DNA of 64,000 bases from assembly GCF_900111275.1 (NCBI RefSeq), contig NZ_FOGR01000002.1:806001-870000 (forward strand). The letters run 5' to 3'. The stretch's first letter is position 1; each line of letters starts with the position of its first letter. Both the position numbers and the translations under genes were made by a program. Positions 1 to 8,588 of this stretch are shown in pieces. Source of the stretch: Rhizobium sp. NFR03 (GTDB lineage Bacteria; Pseudomonadota; Alphaproteobacteria; Rhizobiales; Rhizobiaceae). The notes under the pieces were generated by a model. That model made no database searches and had not been told where the DNA came from. It saw nothing but the letters and a program-made list of their open reading frames with translations.

Positions 1-19
1 CATATGCAGGACCTCCGCA

Positions 20-1501
20 ATGGATCAGGACGAAACGGTTTCGCACCAGAAGGGACGGTCACGCTTTACAGATGTGAGCCAGCCGGCGCGGCAGGCTGCG
101 GCATCTCAGCGCCGTCACGATGGTCCGTCGGAATCCCGTGTGCATGACCTCGGCAGCTCAGAGCGTGACAGGCAGCCCCGGGATCTCCACGCGCTGGCCT
201 TCTTCGATCCCCTCACGGGCCTCGGCAATGCGAACCGGCTGCGGGAGAAGGTACGCGAAATCGCGCTGGAGCGCGCCGCGGATCCGGCACCGTTCACGAT
301 CGGTCTCGCCAATCTCGACGGCTTCAAGCCGCTCAACGATCTCTTCGGACACGATGCCGGCAACGAGATCCTCAGCCAGGTCGCGCGCAGGCTTGAAGCT
401 TGCATGCCCGATGGCTCGACCGTCATCCGCATGGGAAACGACGAGTTCGCCTTGGTGCTGCCGCTCGTCTTCGAGCGCAAAGGCGCGGAGAAGATCGGCC
501 ATATGCTGAAAGAGGTGCTGCAGGCTCCGTTCGACCTGGCCGAGCGCACGGTGCGTCTTTCCGCGTCTTTCGGCTTTGCCGTCTATCCTTTTGCCGGAGA
601 GGCCTATGACGATCTTATGAAGAGCGCGGATACCGCGCTCTATCGTTCCAAGCGTCGCGGCCGCGGGCAGATCACGGTTTACTCGCGGGAGATCGCGCAG
701 GAAATGCGGCGTGCGACGCTCCTGGAGCAGGCTCTACGCAACGCGATTATCGCCGACGAGATCGACGTGCATTTCCAGCCGATCGTCAGTCTGGAGACCG
801 ACATGGTGGTCGGGTTCGAGGCGCTGGCGCGCTGGTGCGACAGCGATCTCGGCTATGTCTCGCCGGCCGACTTCGTGCCGCTTGCCGAAGAACGAGGCTT
901 CATCGATGCCCTGTCGGAAACGCTTTTGCGAAAGGCAGCCGAGGCGGCGCTTCTGTGGCCGAAGGAACTTTTCCTCTCGTTCAACCTCTCCTCCGCCCAG
1001 TTGATGGACCTTGCGACGAGCAGCACGGTCCTCGCCATCATCCGTCGTGTCGGCCTCGATCCGCGCCGCCTGGAGCTTGAGATCACCGAGACGGCGATGA
1101 TGCGCGACGCCGACATGGCGCAGAAGATCGTCAAGGAACTGCGCGATGCCGGTATACGTATCTCGCTCGATGATTTCGGCACCGGCCAGTCCAGTCTCGG
1201 CCGGTTGCGCGACTTCACCTTTGACAAGGTGAAGATCGACCGTTCCTTTGTCTGCCGCATCGTCAACGATCGCGCCTCCGAGCACATCGTCAAGGCGATC
1301 GTGACCATGTGCGACGGTCTGGGGCTTGAGGTCGTGGCTGAAGGCATCGAGGATTTCGCCGAAGCGCTGATGCTCAAGGGCCTCGGCTGCGGCATGGGGC
1401 AGGGGTATTTCTATGGAAAGCCCGCCGATGCCACGGCAACACTGAGGTATCTCCGGGATCGCTACCGGGACATGGAAACGAAACGTCCCGTCGCGATCTG
1501 A
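20..1501 (+). CDS. GGDEF/EAL protein, probable c-di-GMP phosphodiesterase
   Basis: Soluble two-domain c-di-GMP protein: GGDEF domain at about residues 58-222, EAL domain at about 235-485, with only a polar 55-residue N terminus and no membrane segment or sensor domain. The GGDEF signature is degenerate (MGNDEF, residues 138-143; Asn replaces the second Gly) and no RxxD inhibitory site precedes it. The EAL half keeps the usual catalytic and metal residues: E267 in FEAL, NLSSAQL, EITET, DDFG, KIDR, EGIE. I infer a phosphodiesterase with an inactive or regulatory GGDEF half. No Shine-Dalgarno is visible before this ATG and the frame stays open to the window edge, so the real N terminus may lie outside. 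It converges on the PRC-barrel gene across a terminator hairpin. Confidence 0.9.
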   Translation: MDQDETVSHQKGRSRFTDVSQPARQAAASQRRHDGPSESRVHDLGSSERDRQPRDLHALAFFDPLTGLGNANRLREKVREIALERAADPAPFTIGLANLDGFKPLNDLFGHDAGNEILSQVARRLEACMPDGSTVIRMGNDEFALVLPLVFERKGAEKIGHMLKEVLQAPFDLAERTVRLSASFGFAVYPFAGEAYDDLMKSADTALYRSKRRGRGQITVYSREIAQEMRRATLLEQALRNAIIADEIDVHFQPIVSLETDMVVGFEALARWCDSDLGYVSPADFVPLAEERGFIDALSETLLRKAAEAALLWPKELFLSFNLSSAQLMDLATSSTVLAIIRRVGLDPRRLELEITETAMMRDADMAQKIVKELRDAGIRISLDDFGTGQSSLGRLRDFTFDKVKIDRSFVCRIVNDRASEHIVKAIVTMCDGLGLEVVAEGIEDFAEALMLKGLGCGMGQGYFYGKPADATATLRYLRDRYRDMETKRPVAI

Positions 1502-1541
1502 TCACGCGCACTAATAACGCGCACATGCGCGCACAAACGAA

Positions 1542-1567
1542 AACGGCGGTGCTTTCGCACCGCCGTT
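1542..1567 (-). terminator. Intrinsic terminator between convergent genes
   Basis: Perfect 10-bp stem AACGGCGGTG (1542-1551) / CACCGCCGTT (1558-1567) with a 6-nt loop. On the minus strand it is followed by GTTTTCGTTTG, so it best serves the leftward PRC-barrel gene. It could also stop transcripts of the rightward GGDEF/EAL gene. Confidence 0.85.
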
Positions 1568-1588
1568 CTGTAAACCGCGTGGAGCAGA

Positions 1589-2224
1589 TTACGGGTTCGT
1601 CGTCGCCGGCTGGCCGGCAGGCGCTGCACCACCGGCAGGCGCCATGGTGTTGTTGCCGGCGGGTGCCATGCTGTTGTTGGCAGGCGTCGTCGATGAGGTC
1701 GTCGAGCCATCGACCGGCGTTGCCGAATTCTGTTCGGCGACCTGTGCGGCCTTCGTCTTGAACTCCGGTGCGGACTTGAGCGTGTCGGCCGTTTCGGTGG
1801 TCGTCAGCTTCAGATCGTCGGAGTTCGGGACTTCGGCAACGGTAACCTTGTCGAGCGGTACGGCGACGTTCTTTTCGCCGATGCCCAGGAAACCACCGAC
1901 GCCGATCACGGCTGCTTCGACGGAGCCATCCTTGGAGAAGATCACATCGTTGATTTCACCGATGCTTTCATCCGAAGAATTGTAGACCGACTGGCCTAGA
2001 TAGGTGCTGGCCGCGATCTGGTCGGGACCCTGCTCGGTGATGTAGCCACCTGCTGCTGCCTGATCGCCAGACGGGGCAGTCGTTGCTGCGGGCGCCTGGT
2101 CGGTTGCCATGGGCGCGGCCGGTGCCGGCTTGGCGGCGTCCTGTGCGGAAGCAAAGGGTGCGAAAGCGGCGATGCCTGCAAAGAGGGCGCCGGCAGCGAC
2201 GGAAGTAACGAGCTTGTTGGTCAT
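1589..2224 (-). CDS. Exported PRC-barrel domain protein
   Basis: 211-residue exported protein. Residues 1-28 are a clear Sec signal peptide (MTNKLVTS, a hydrophobic run, FASAQ). A Pro/Ala-rich linker follows, then one PRC-barrel domain at about residues 78-150 (motifs GQSVYNSSDESIGEINDVI and VIGVGGFLGIGEKNVAVP), then a low-complexity Ala/Pro/Asn/Met tail. PRC-barrel proteins of this exported type are common in rhizobia, but their biochemical role is not established. The start is fixed by an AGGAAGG ribosome site 8 bases upstream; the frame is open further upstream but that part has no coding character. Monocistronic, between two terminators. Confidence 0.85.
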   Translation of the reverse strand: MTNKLVTSVAAGALFAGIAAFAPFASAQDAAKPAPAAPMATDQAPAATTAPSGDQAAAGGYITEQGPDQIAASTYLGQSVYNSSDESIGEINDVIFSKDGSVEAAVIGVGGFLGIGEKNVAVPLDKVTVAEVPNSDDLKLTTTETADTLKSAPEFKTKAAQVAEQNSATPVDGSTTSSTTPANNSMAPAGNNTMAPAGGAAPAGQPATTNP

Positions 2225-2336
2225 GATGTAACCTTCCTTTTCAGTTTCTTCTCGGATCGTGGCGCGGGGTTCAAACACGCCGCACCGGTGATGCTGAGAG
2301 AACGGCCTGTCCCGGAAAGTGGTTCCGAAAAAAAAC

Positions 2337-2367
2337 GGCCTGCGGAAAGCGGAACTTTCTGCAGGCC
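2337..2367 (-). terminator. Intrinsic terminator of the galactose operon
   Basis: Thirteen-base arms GGCCTGCGGAAAG (2337-2349) and CTTTCTGCAGGCC (2355-2367) pair with one wobble around a 5-nt loop. On the minus strand they are followed by eight T residues (2328-2335). It lies just after the stop of the dehydratase gene and ends the leftward operon. Confidence 0.92.
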
Positions 2368-2408
2368 ACGCGGTAAGTACGGACGGACCAAATAATTCGG
2401 GCGCTCGG

Positions 2409-4136
2409 TCAGTGGCTCTCGCGAAAAACCTCGCTGCCGCTTCCGCCGACCAGAAAATCGAGATCCGCGCCCTTGTCGGCCTGCAGAACCGTGTCCTGGT
2501 AAAGCTTGTAGTAGCCACGCGTCCACTTCGGCTCCGGCGGCACCCAGGCGGCCATGCGCGACGCGAATTCGGCCTCCGATATCATCAGGTTCAGTTCGCC
2601 CTTCAGCGTGTCGAGCCGTATCCGGTCCCCCGTCTTGACGATGGCGAGCGGCCCGCCGGCATTGGCCTCGGGGCTCACATGCAGCACCACGGTGCCAAAG
2701 GCGGTGCCGGACATGCGGGCATCCGAGATGCGCACCATGTCGCGCACACCCTTTTCCACCAGCCGCCTCGGGATCGGCATGTTGCCGACCTCCGCCATGC
2801 CGGGATAACCCTTGGGACCACAGCCCTTCAGCACGAGGATCGTGTCCTCGGTCACATCGAGGTCTGGATCGTCGATCTGCGCCTTCATGTCCTCGATCGT
2901 CTCGAACACGTGCGCCGGCCCCTCGTGCACCAGCAAGTGCTCGCTGGCGGCCGAAGGCTTGATCACGGCGCCGTTGGGCGAGAGGTTGCCGCGCAGGATG
3001 CGGATGCCGCCGGCCTTGCGGAGCGGGTTGTCGAGCGGCCGGATGACGTCGTCGTTGAAGACTTCGGCATCCTTGTAATAGTCCGAGATGGGACAGCCGT
3101 AGACGGTGGGCGCGTCGGCATGCAGCATGTCCTGAATGCGGTTCATCACGGCCGGCAGGCCGCCTGCATAGGCAAGATCCTCGATGAGGTACTGGCCGGA
3201 GGGCATGCAGTTGACGATGCAGGGAACCTGCGCGCCGACACGGTCGAAGTCGTCGAGCGTCAGATCGACGCCGGCGCGTCCGGCAATGGCGAGCAGGTGC
3301 ACGACGGCATTGGTCGATCCGCCGACGGCGGCATTGGCGACGATGCCGTTCTCGAAGTTCTTCTTCGTGAGGATCTTCGACAGCCGCAGATCCTCATGCA
3401 CCATATCGACGATCCGCTTGCCGGTCATATGACTGAGCGCCATGCGACGCGCATCGACAGCGGGGAGCGCCGCGTTTAGCGGCAGCGACAGGCCCATGGC
3501 CTCCACCACGGATGCCATGGTCGTCGCCGTGCCCATGGTCATGCAGACGCCGGGCGAGCGCGACATGCCGCTTTCCGCCGCCATGAACTCTGCCAGGCTC
3601 ATCTTGCCGGCGCGCACATCCTCGGAAAACTTCCAGACGTCGGTACCGGAGCCGATGTCCTTACCGCGCCACTTGCCGTTCAGCATCGGTCCGGAGGAGA
3701 CGACGATGGTCGGCAGATCGACCGATGCCGCGCCCATCAGCTGGCCCGGCGTGGTCTTGTCGCAGCCGCCGAGCAGCACGACGCCGTCGATGCCATAGGC
3801 GCGGATGGCCTCCTCGACGTCCATGGCGAGCAGGTTGCGAAACAGCATCGCCGTCGGGCGCATCTGGGTTTCGCCGAGCGAGGAGACCGGAAACTCGACC
3901 GGGAAGCCGCCGGCCTCCCAGACGCCGCGCTTCACGCCTTCGGCGAGAATGCGCAGATGGCTGTTGCAGGGCGTCAGTTCCGACCAGGTGTTGCAGATGC
4001 CGATGATCGGCCGGCCGTCAAAGGCATGGTCCGGAAAGCCCTGATTCTTCATCCACGAGCGGTGAATGAAACCGTCCTTGTCGGTGCCGCCGTACCAGTG
4101 GCGGCTTCTCAGTTCCCGTTTCTTTTCGTCGCTCAT
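2409..4136 (-). CDS. IlvD/Edd-family sugar-acid dehydratase (galactonate/arabinonate type)
   Basis: 575-residue Fe-S dehydratase that removes water from an aldonate to give a 2-keto-3-deoxy acid. Cysteines expected to bind the cluster are at C57 (TPCN), C125 (GGCDK) and C198 (GVCMT). This spacing equals that of the Rhizobium leguminosarum L-arabinonate dehydratase, a [2Fe-2S] enzyme reported to accept D-galactonate. In this operon the expected substrate is D-galactonate, giving 2-dehydro-3-deoxy-galactonate. Sinorhizobium uses an ilvD-type gene in the same pathway, so a role in branched-chain amino acid synthesis is unlikely. The start is set by GGGAGG eight bases upstream. It is the last gene of the operon, 120 nt after the lactonase, and may have its own promoter. 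Confidence 0.9.
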   Translation of the reverse strand: MSDEKKRELRSRHWYGGTDKDGFIHRSWMKNQGFPDHAFDGRPIIGICNTWSELTPCNSHLRILAEGVKRGVWEAGGFPVEFPVSSLGETQMRPTAMLFRNLLAMDVEEAIRAYGIDGVVLLGGCDKTTPGQLMGAASVDLPTIVVSSGPMLNGKWRGKDIGSGTDVWKFSEDVRAGKMSLAEFMAAESGMSRSPGVCMTMGTATTMASVVEAMGLSLPLNAALPAVDARRMALSHMTGKRIVDMVHEDLRLSKILTKKNFENGIVANAAVGGSTNAVVHLLAIAGRAGVDLTLDDFDRVGAQVPCIVNCMPSGQYLIEDLAYAGGLPAVMNRIQDMLHADAPTVYGCPISDYYKDAEVFNDDVIRPLDNPLRKAGGIRILRGNLSPNGAVIKPSAASEHLLVHEGPAHVFETIEDMKAQIDDPDLDVTEDTILVLKGCGPKGYPGMAEVGNMPIPRRLVEKGVRDMVRISDARMSGTAFGTVVLHVSPEANAGGPLAIVKTGDRIRLDTLKGELNLMISEAEFASRMAAWVPPEPKWTRGYYKLYQDTVLQADKGADLDFLVGGSGSEVFRESH

Positions 4137-4178
4137 GGTGCCCTCCCTTTGGCGCGGCACCTCCGCCGCACTCCAATT

Positions 4179-4207
4179 GTCATACTTTTTGTTGTCTCGA
4201 CTGTAAA
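4179..4207 (-). promoter_or_regulatory. Candidate internal promoter for the dehydratase gene
   Basis: On the minus strand TTTACA (4207-4202), a 17-nt spacer and TATGAC (4184-4179) form a sigma70-like promoter 43 nt before the dehydratase ATG, in the longest gap of the operon. Seen by eye only. Confidence 0.4.
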
Positions 4208-4256
4208 TCTCCGATGACGCTTTCCAGTGGTCCCCGCACGCGCAGGGGCGTCGCTG

Positions 4257-5129
4257 TCAAAGCACGTAGACGGGCTCGAAACGGCCTTTGACGTCGATGT
4301 CGAGCAGGAAGGTCTTGCCGGCATCCGGGTCCTTGGAGCGCCCTGCTTCGTCCAGTCCCTGCCATGCGGATGTAAAGAGCAGCCGGTCGGCGCTGCGTCC
4401 AACGAAGGCGGGGCAGCTTGGCTGCGCCACCGGTACGGTGTGCCGTGCAAGGCGCTTGCCTTCGGGCGAGTAGACGTCGATGGCGGAGGCGCCCCAGCGG
4501 GCGACCCAGATCAGCCCCTCGGCATCGCATACCGCGCCGTCGAACCCGCCTTCGCTTTCCGGTTCCTCCACCATCAGCACAGGCTCGCCTGTCGGCAGGC
4601 CCGTTGCAGGATCGAGCGCCACCCGCATGAAACGGTTGACGCCCGTGTCGGAGAAATAGCCGGTGCTGCCGTCCGGCGAGAAGCAGATGCCGTTCGGGAT
4701 CGTGATGTCACCGGCAATGCGTGTCACCTTGCCCTTGGCCACATGGTAGATCGCGCCGGCGTTCTTCTCCGCGCTCCGGCCCATCGTGCTGATCCAGAGG
4801 GCGCCCGAGGCGTGCACACGCCCGTCATTCGTGCGGTTGCCCGGCTTGTCCACGATGTCTGCATATGTCTCGAACGCGCCTGTCTCGGCATCGCGCAGGA
4901 AAAGGCCCTGATCGCTCGCGATCAGCTGGCGCTCACCGTCCACCAGCGCCATGACGCTGGCGAGGAAGTTCAGCGGCTGAACGCTCTTGGCCTGGCTGTC
5001 GAGATGCAGCCCGTGCAGTTCGCGCCCGACGATGTTGAACCACCAGACGGTGCCGGTGGAGGGATCGTAGACCGGGCCTTCGCCGAGTTCCGACGGGTTG
5101 TCGCTGACGATCTTTGCAGACGCGCTCAT
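4257..5129 (-). CDS. SMP-30/gluconolactonase-family sugar lactonase
   Basis: 290-residue six-bladed beta-propeller lactonase of the SMP-30/regucalcin family, expected to hydrolyse galactono-lactone to galactonate in the cytoplasm. Family hallmarks are LGEGPVYD near the N terminus (metal-binding Glu), the RTNDGRVHASGALWIST segment, and PNGICFSPDGSTGYFSDT (metal-binding Asn and Asp). Its ATG overlaps the aldolase stop codon (ATGA), so the two are translationally coupled. Sequence alone cannot separate galactono- from arabino- or glucono-lactone; the kinase/aldolase pair next door argues for galactose. Confidence 0.88.
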   Translation of the reverse strand: MSASAKIVSDNPSELGEGPVYDPSTGTVWWFNIVGRELHGLHLDSQAKSVQPLNFLASVMALVDGERQLIASDQGLFLRDAETGAFETYADIVDKPGNRTNDGRVHASGALWISTMGRSAEKNAGAIYHVAKGKVTRIAGDITIPNGICFSPDGSTGYFSDTGVNRFMRVALDPATGLPTGEPVLMVEEPESEGGFDGAVCDAEGLIWVARWGASAIDVYSPEGKRLARHTVPVAQPSCPAFVGRSADRLLFTSAWQGLDEAGRSKDPDAGKTFLLDIDVKGRFEPVYVL

Positions 5130-5779
5130 GCGGACGCTCCAGAACCCGATGTTCCATAAACGGCGTCATAGGCCTTGGTCGTGATGCGCGCCCGCGCACC
5201 GATCTCGCTCGCGCTCATACCGACCTTGTAGATGCTGGATCCGAGACCGAAGCTCCTGATGCCGATCTTGGCATATTCCTCGAAATTGGCCTCGGACACC
5301 CCGCCGACGGCCGCAATCTCCAGATCGGTCGGCAGAACGGCGCGGATGGCCGAGATGCCGGAGGCGCCGAGCACGCTGGCTGGAAAGAACTTGAGCCCCG
5401 TGGCGCCGGCGGCAGCCGCTGCCAGCGCTTCGGTCGGCGTGAAGACGCCGGGCATGGTCACCATTCCCTTCGACGCGGCATGCGCGATGACGTCCACATC
5501 GACATTCGGGCTGACGAACAGCCGGCCGCCTGTCTGCTCCAGCCGCTCGACCTGGTCCTTGGTCAGAACGGTGCCAGCGCCGATCAGGCAGTTTTCCGGG
5601 GCCGTCTTCACGGCGATCTCGATGGAGCGGAACGGATCCGGCGAGTTCAGCGGAATTTCGATGGCCGTGAATTCGGCCTCGACCAGTGCCGTGATCGCGG
5701 CTTCCGTCTCCTCGGGCTTCAACCCGCGCAGAATGGCGATCAGCGGATACTTCATCTTCGGAAAGGGAACGCGTGTCAT
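5126..5779 (-). CDS. dgoA: 2-dehydro-3-deoxy-6-phosphogalactonate aldolase
   Basis: 217-residue class I aldolase of the KDPG/KDPGal family. It cleaves 2-dehydro-3-deoxy-6-phosphogalactonate to pyruvate and glyceraldehyde-3-phosphate, the last step of the De Ley-Doudoroff pathway. It shows the family start PLIAILRG, the catalytic Glu in AIEIPLNS (E41) and the Schiff-base lysine in GLKFFPAS (K130). It lies 60 nt after the kinase gene and overlaps the lactonase by 4 nt. A second Met (MKYPLIA) lies nine residues in, but has no ribosome site. The KDPG (glucose) aldolase is an alternative, less likely beside a KDGal kinase. Confidence 0.9.
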   Translation of the reverse strand: MTRVPFPKMKYPLIAILRGLKPEETEAAITALVEAEFTAIEIPLNSPDPFRSIEIAVKTAPENCLIGAGTVLTKDQVERLEQTGGRLFVSPNVDVDVIAHAASKGMVTMPGVFTPTEALAAAAAGATGLKFFPASVLGASGISAIRAVLPTDLEIAAVGGVSEANFEEYAKIGIRSFGLGSSIYKVGMSASEIGARARITTKAYDAVYGTSGSGASA

Positions 5780-5839
5780 GATTTCGTCTTTCTGGAAAAC
5801 GGGAAAATTGGGCTTGAAAGAAGCAATGATGCAGGGGAC

Positions 5840-6760
5840 TCAGGCTGGCCAGAGCGCTCTGGCCGCAGCCGCCAGTCCATCGCGAACGGCTTTGTCGGCA
5901 TCGACAAGCTCGCTGCCAAGCCCGGCGGCCGTGAGTGCATGGGTGTACAGCCCGGCAAGGGGTCCGGACGCGACAAGGCTGACCGGAGCATGACGGTCGG
6001 AGGTCATGGTCGCAGCACCCGCGATCTCCAGACCGATCATCAGTCCGGATAGCCGTGCCTTTGCGTCCGTCGAGCCATGCCCGTGCAGCAACTGTCCGGA
6101 GCGAACGGTGAACAGGAGGTTGGTCGCCATGGCAGGATTTTCCATGGCCTCGGCCACGGCAGCCACGAAGGCGGGATGCGCGCCGTCGAAGGGTTCGGCA
6201 TCCGCCACCGCATGGCTGAGAATCGACTGCCGCGACACGACGTCGAACAATTCGCCGCTCATGAAGGTCGAGAACCGCTCCACCTTGCCGTCCGCCACCC
6301 GCACCCATTTGCTGTGCGTACCGGGCATGCAGACCAGCCGCGTGCCGGCGAGCGCACCAACGCTGCCAAGCAGTTGCGTTTCCTCGCCGCGCATCACGTC
6401 GGGCGCGGCCGCATCGCGCTGGGCGAGGCCCGGAAGAATGCGGATATCGCGTTTCTCGCCGGGAACGACGACGGCGTGCCGGACGATCTCGGAGAGGGCT
6501 GCCGGCGTATCGAGGTAGCCTGCTTCCACCCAGCCCTGCCGCGCGCCGGCCATCCCGCAGATGACGACCGGCAGCGTGGCGCTGGCGCCCATGGCCTCCA
6601 GATGCGTTTCCAGAACGGCCGAGAACCCGGTCTTTGCCGCCGTCGTCATGCCTTCGGCGCTGCGGCGCTCCGCAAGGGCGTTACCCGTTTCGCCGATGAG
6701 CCAGATCCGGAAACTCGACGTTCCCCAGTCTGCTGCCGCATAGCTGGCCGTTTTCGTCAC
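5840..6760 (-). CDS. dgoK: 2-dehydro-3-deoxygalactonokinase
   Basis: 306-residue sugar-acid kinase that phosphorylates 2-dehydro-3-deoxygalactonate with ATP. The N terminus AADWGTSSFRIWLI and the CMPGTHSKWVRV segment are typical of DgoK. The start is a GTG that shares bases with the TGA stop of the dehydrogenase gene (GTGA), preceded by GGAGGTGTCTT. An upstream in-frame ATG would overlap the preceding gene by more than 150 nt and is rejected. The length is normal for the family. With the aldolase it identifies the pathway as galactose/galactonate catabolism. Confidence 0.92.
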   Translation of the reverse strand: MTKTASYAAADWGTSSFRIWLIGETGNALAERRSAEGMTTAAKTGFSAVLETHLEAMGASATLPVVICGMAGARQGWVEAGYLDTPAALSEIVRHAVVVPGEKRDIRILPGLAQRDAAAPDVMRGEETQLLGSVGALAGTRLVCMPGTHSKWVRVADGKVERFSTFMSGELFDVVSRQSILSHAVADAEPFDGAHPAFVAAVAEAMENPAMATNLLFTVRSGQLLHGHGSTDAKARLSGLMIGLEIAGAATMTSDRHAPVSLVASGPLAGLYTHALTAAGLGSELVDADKAVRDGLAAAARALWPA

Positions 6761-7527
6761 AAGACACCTCCGTCGATGATCATCGTCTGCGCCGTCATCC
6801 GCGCCGAACAGTCGGAGGCGAGGAAGAGGCAGGGGCCGACAAGATCGTCGGCATAAAGCGTTTCGGGAATGCATTGCCGCCGGCGCATCGCTTCGATGCT
6901 TTTGTCCGTTAGCCACAATGCCTTTTGCCGCTCGGTCACCACCATCCCCGGCAAAAGCGCGTTGACCCGCACGCCAGAGGGCCCGAGCGCGCCGGCGAGC
7001 GACTTCGTCAAGCCGACGATCCCCGCCTTGGCGGTCGCGTAGGCCGGGACGTCGCCCATGTTCAGGAGATAGGCGATCGAGGAGAAGTTGACGATTGCGC
7101 CGCCAGCGCCGGCGGCGAGATAAGGCGCTGCCGCCTGGCTCATGAAGAAGACGGGCTTCAGGTTGATGCCGAGGTTTTCATCCCAGTCGGCTTCGGTGAT
7201 CGCGCCGAAAACCTGCCTGTCGTCGCGGGCCGCATTGTTGACGAGCACCTTCAGGCCGCCCAGCGCGGCCGCCGCGTGATCGACAAGCGCTGGAATGCCG
7301 GCGACGTCGCGCAGGTCAGCCTCGATGAAGAGCGGAGCATGTGGCCCAATGTATTTTAGACGATGCGAAACTTCTTTGGCGGTATCTGCGTTAATGTCGA
7401 TATACGCAACCCGCGCTCCCTGGCGTACGAAACCTTCGACCAGGGCCGCACCGATGCCAGAGGCTCCGCCAGTGATAAGAACGCCACGATCTGCGAGATC
7501 CGGAAACGTTGCAGAAGGGCCGGGCAT
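6757..7527 (-). CDS. galD: SDR-family dehydrogenase, probable galactose dehydrogenase
   Basis: 256-residue classical short-chain dehydrogenase: TGGASGIG cofactor loop at residues 19-26, LVNNAA, catalytic Ser in NFSSIAY, and the YATAK active site. Length and context match the GalD protein assigned to galactose oxidation in Sinorhizobium meliloti. The expected reaction is D-galactose plus NAD(P) to galactono-lactone. It is the first gene of the leftward operon; its start faces the IclR gene across a 185-nt region with two inverted repeats. The SDR fold is certain; substrate is inferred from the neighbours. Confidence 0.85.
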   Translation of the reverse strand: MPGPSATFPDLADRGVLITGGASGIGAALVEGFVRQGARVAYIDINADTAKEVSHRLKYIGPHAPLFIEADLRDVAGIPALVDHAAAALGGLKVLVNNAARDDRQVFGAITEADWDENLGINLKPVFFMSQAAAPYLAAGAGGAIVNFSSIAYLLNMGDVPAYATAKAGIVGLTKSLAGALGPSGVRVNALLPGMVVTERQKALWLTDKSIEAMRRRQCIPETLYADDLVGPCLFLASDCSARMTAQTMIIDGGVL

Positions 7528-7568
7528 GCTGTCGACGCCCTCCCTGAGGCAGAGACTTCACATTTATG

Positions 7569-7583
7569 TTCCAATATTTGGAA
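7569..7583. promoter_or_regulatory. Palindromic candidate IclR operator 1
   Basis: Inverted repeat TTCCAA-TAT-TTGGAA lies between the divergent dehydrogenase and IclR genes, 42 nt before the dehydrogenase start. IclR-family regulators bind short palindromes with TTCC/GGAA ends, so it is a good candidate operator. It also follows directly after an ATG in the IclR frame, which argues that this ATG is not the regulator start. Confidence 0.6.
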
Positions 7584-7595
7584 CGGTCGTTTAGT

Positions 7596-7615
7596 ATGTG
7601 GAATATCGGCCACAT
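7596..7615. promoter_or_regulatory. Candidate IclR operator 2
   Basis: Second inverted repeat ATGTGG (7596-7601) / CCACAT (7610-7615) with an 8-nt spacer, 12 nt from operator 1 in the same divergent promoter region. Possibly a second regulator dimer site. Confidence 0.4.
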
Positions 7616-7712
7616 CCCGGTCGGGTGTCAAGGCGGAAAGCTGCGTAGCACAAGGCCGTCATCTTCATGGCAGGGGTGCGATGCGAGATATCAGACCGCC
7701 GGCAGGTCGGCG

Positions 7713-8588
7713 GTGAAAGACGGCAGAGTGGCGACATCGACCAGAAACGGCAATACGGCAGACCATTCGGGCGATCGCGTGGCGCAGTCGGCCGCTTCGG
7801 ACACGGGAACGCTGGGAAAGGCGATGGCCGTCCTCGAACTTGTCGTCAAGGCCGACATCCCGTTGCGATTTACCGATATTCACGCGCTCTCTGGCCAGCC
7901 ACGCGGAACGCTCCATCGGCATCTTTCGCATCTGGTCGATGAGGGCCTGCTCTTCCAGCGTGCGGACCTCGCCTACGAGCCTGGTCTTCGCCTCCTGTCG
8001 TTTGCGCACCGGGCATGGTCGCGCAACGACCTGCGACGCATCGCCCGGCCGCATCTGGACCGTCTTCATGCGGAAACCGGCGAGACCGTTCATCTGGGCG
8101 TCCTCCGCAATACCGAGATCGTCTATCTCGACAAGGTGGAAAGCCGCCAGACGGTCAGGATGGAGAGCCAGATCGGCCGGGTTTCGCCGGCCTATTGTAC
8201 GGGATTGGGTAAGGCTGCCTTGTCCGTTCTGCCGCCTGCGCGACTGGAGGCCAGCCTTGCGCGCATTTCCTATCATCCCTTCACGGCCAATACGCACCGC
8301 TCGCAAACAGCTTTGGTCGCCGACCTCGACCGCATCCGGCAACGGGGCTATGCGATCGATGCGGAGGAGCACGAGGCGGAAATCCGTTGCGTCGCCGCGC
8401 CGGTCGCCACAGGCGACACGGTGTCCGAGAGCCGTGGGATCGTCGGCGGCATCTCCGTCACAGGACCGGCTTATCGTGTGACGCTCTGCCAGCTGGAGGC
8501 TTGGTCGGAACGCGTCAGAGATGCCGCGAATGCCATTTCACGCGATGCGGCTGTCGGTCTCTGTCCCGTCTCTACGCCCGATGCGTAA
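7713..8588 (+). CDS. IclR-family transcriptional regulator of the galactose operon
   Basis: IclR-type regulator: winged helix-turn-helix in the segment from GTLGKAMAVLELV to THRHLSHLVDEGLL, then the ligand-binding domain (GETVHLGVL, YLDKVES, AYCTGLGKAALS, GYAIDAEEHEAEIRCVAAP, ISVTGPAYRV). It is divergent from galD-dgoK-dgoA, so it is the likely local regulator of galactose catabolism. The start is uncertain. I chose the GTG at 7713 (291 residues, GGCAGG ribosome site); the GTG at 7728 is also possible. The ATG at 7566 would place 50 unusual residues over the operator palindromes. Activator or repressor cannot be decided here. Confidence 0.85.
   Translation: MKDGRVATSTRNGNTADHSGDRVAQSAASDTGTLGKAMAVLELVVKADIPLRFTDIHALSGQPRGTLHRHLSHLVDEGLLFQRADLAYEPGLRLLSFAHRAWSRNDLRRIARPHLDRLHAETGETVHLGVLRNTEIVYLDKVESRQTVRMESQIGRVSPAYCTGLGKAALSVLPPARLEASLARISYHPFTANTHRSQTALVADLDRIRQRGYAIDAEEHEAEIRCVAAPVATGDTVSESRGIVGGISVTGPAYRVTLCQLEAWSERVRDAANAISRDAAVGLCPVSTPDA

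Noticed and set aside
2409-4136. Dihydroxyacid dehydratase for branched-chain amino acids (ilvD)
   Set aside because: Operon context with galactose enzymes and the arabinonate-dehydratase cysteine spacing favour a sugar-acid substrate.
7566-7712. Upstream ATG start for the IclR regulator
   Set aside because: It would put coding sequence over two inverted repeats in the divergent promoter region, and the extra residues are not IclR-like.
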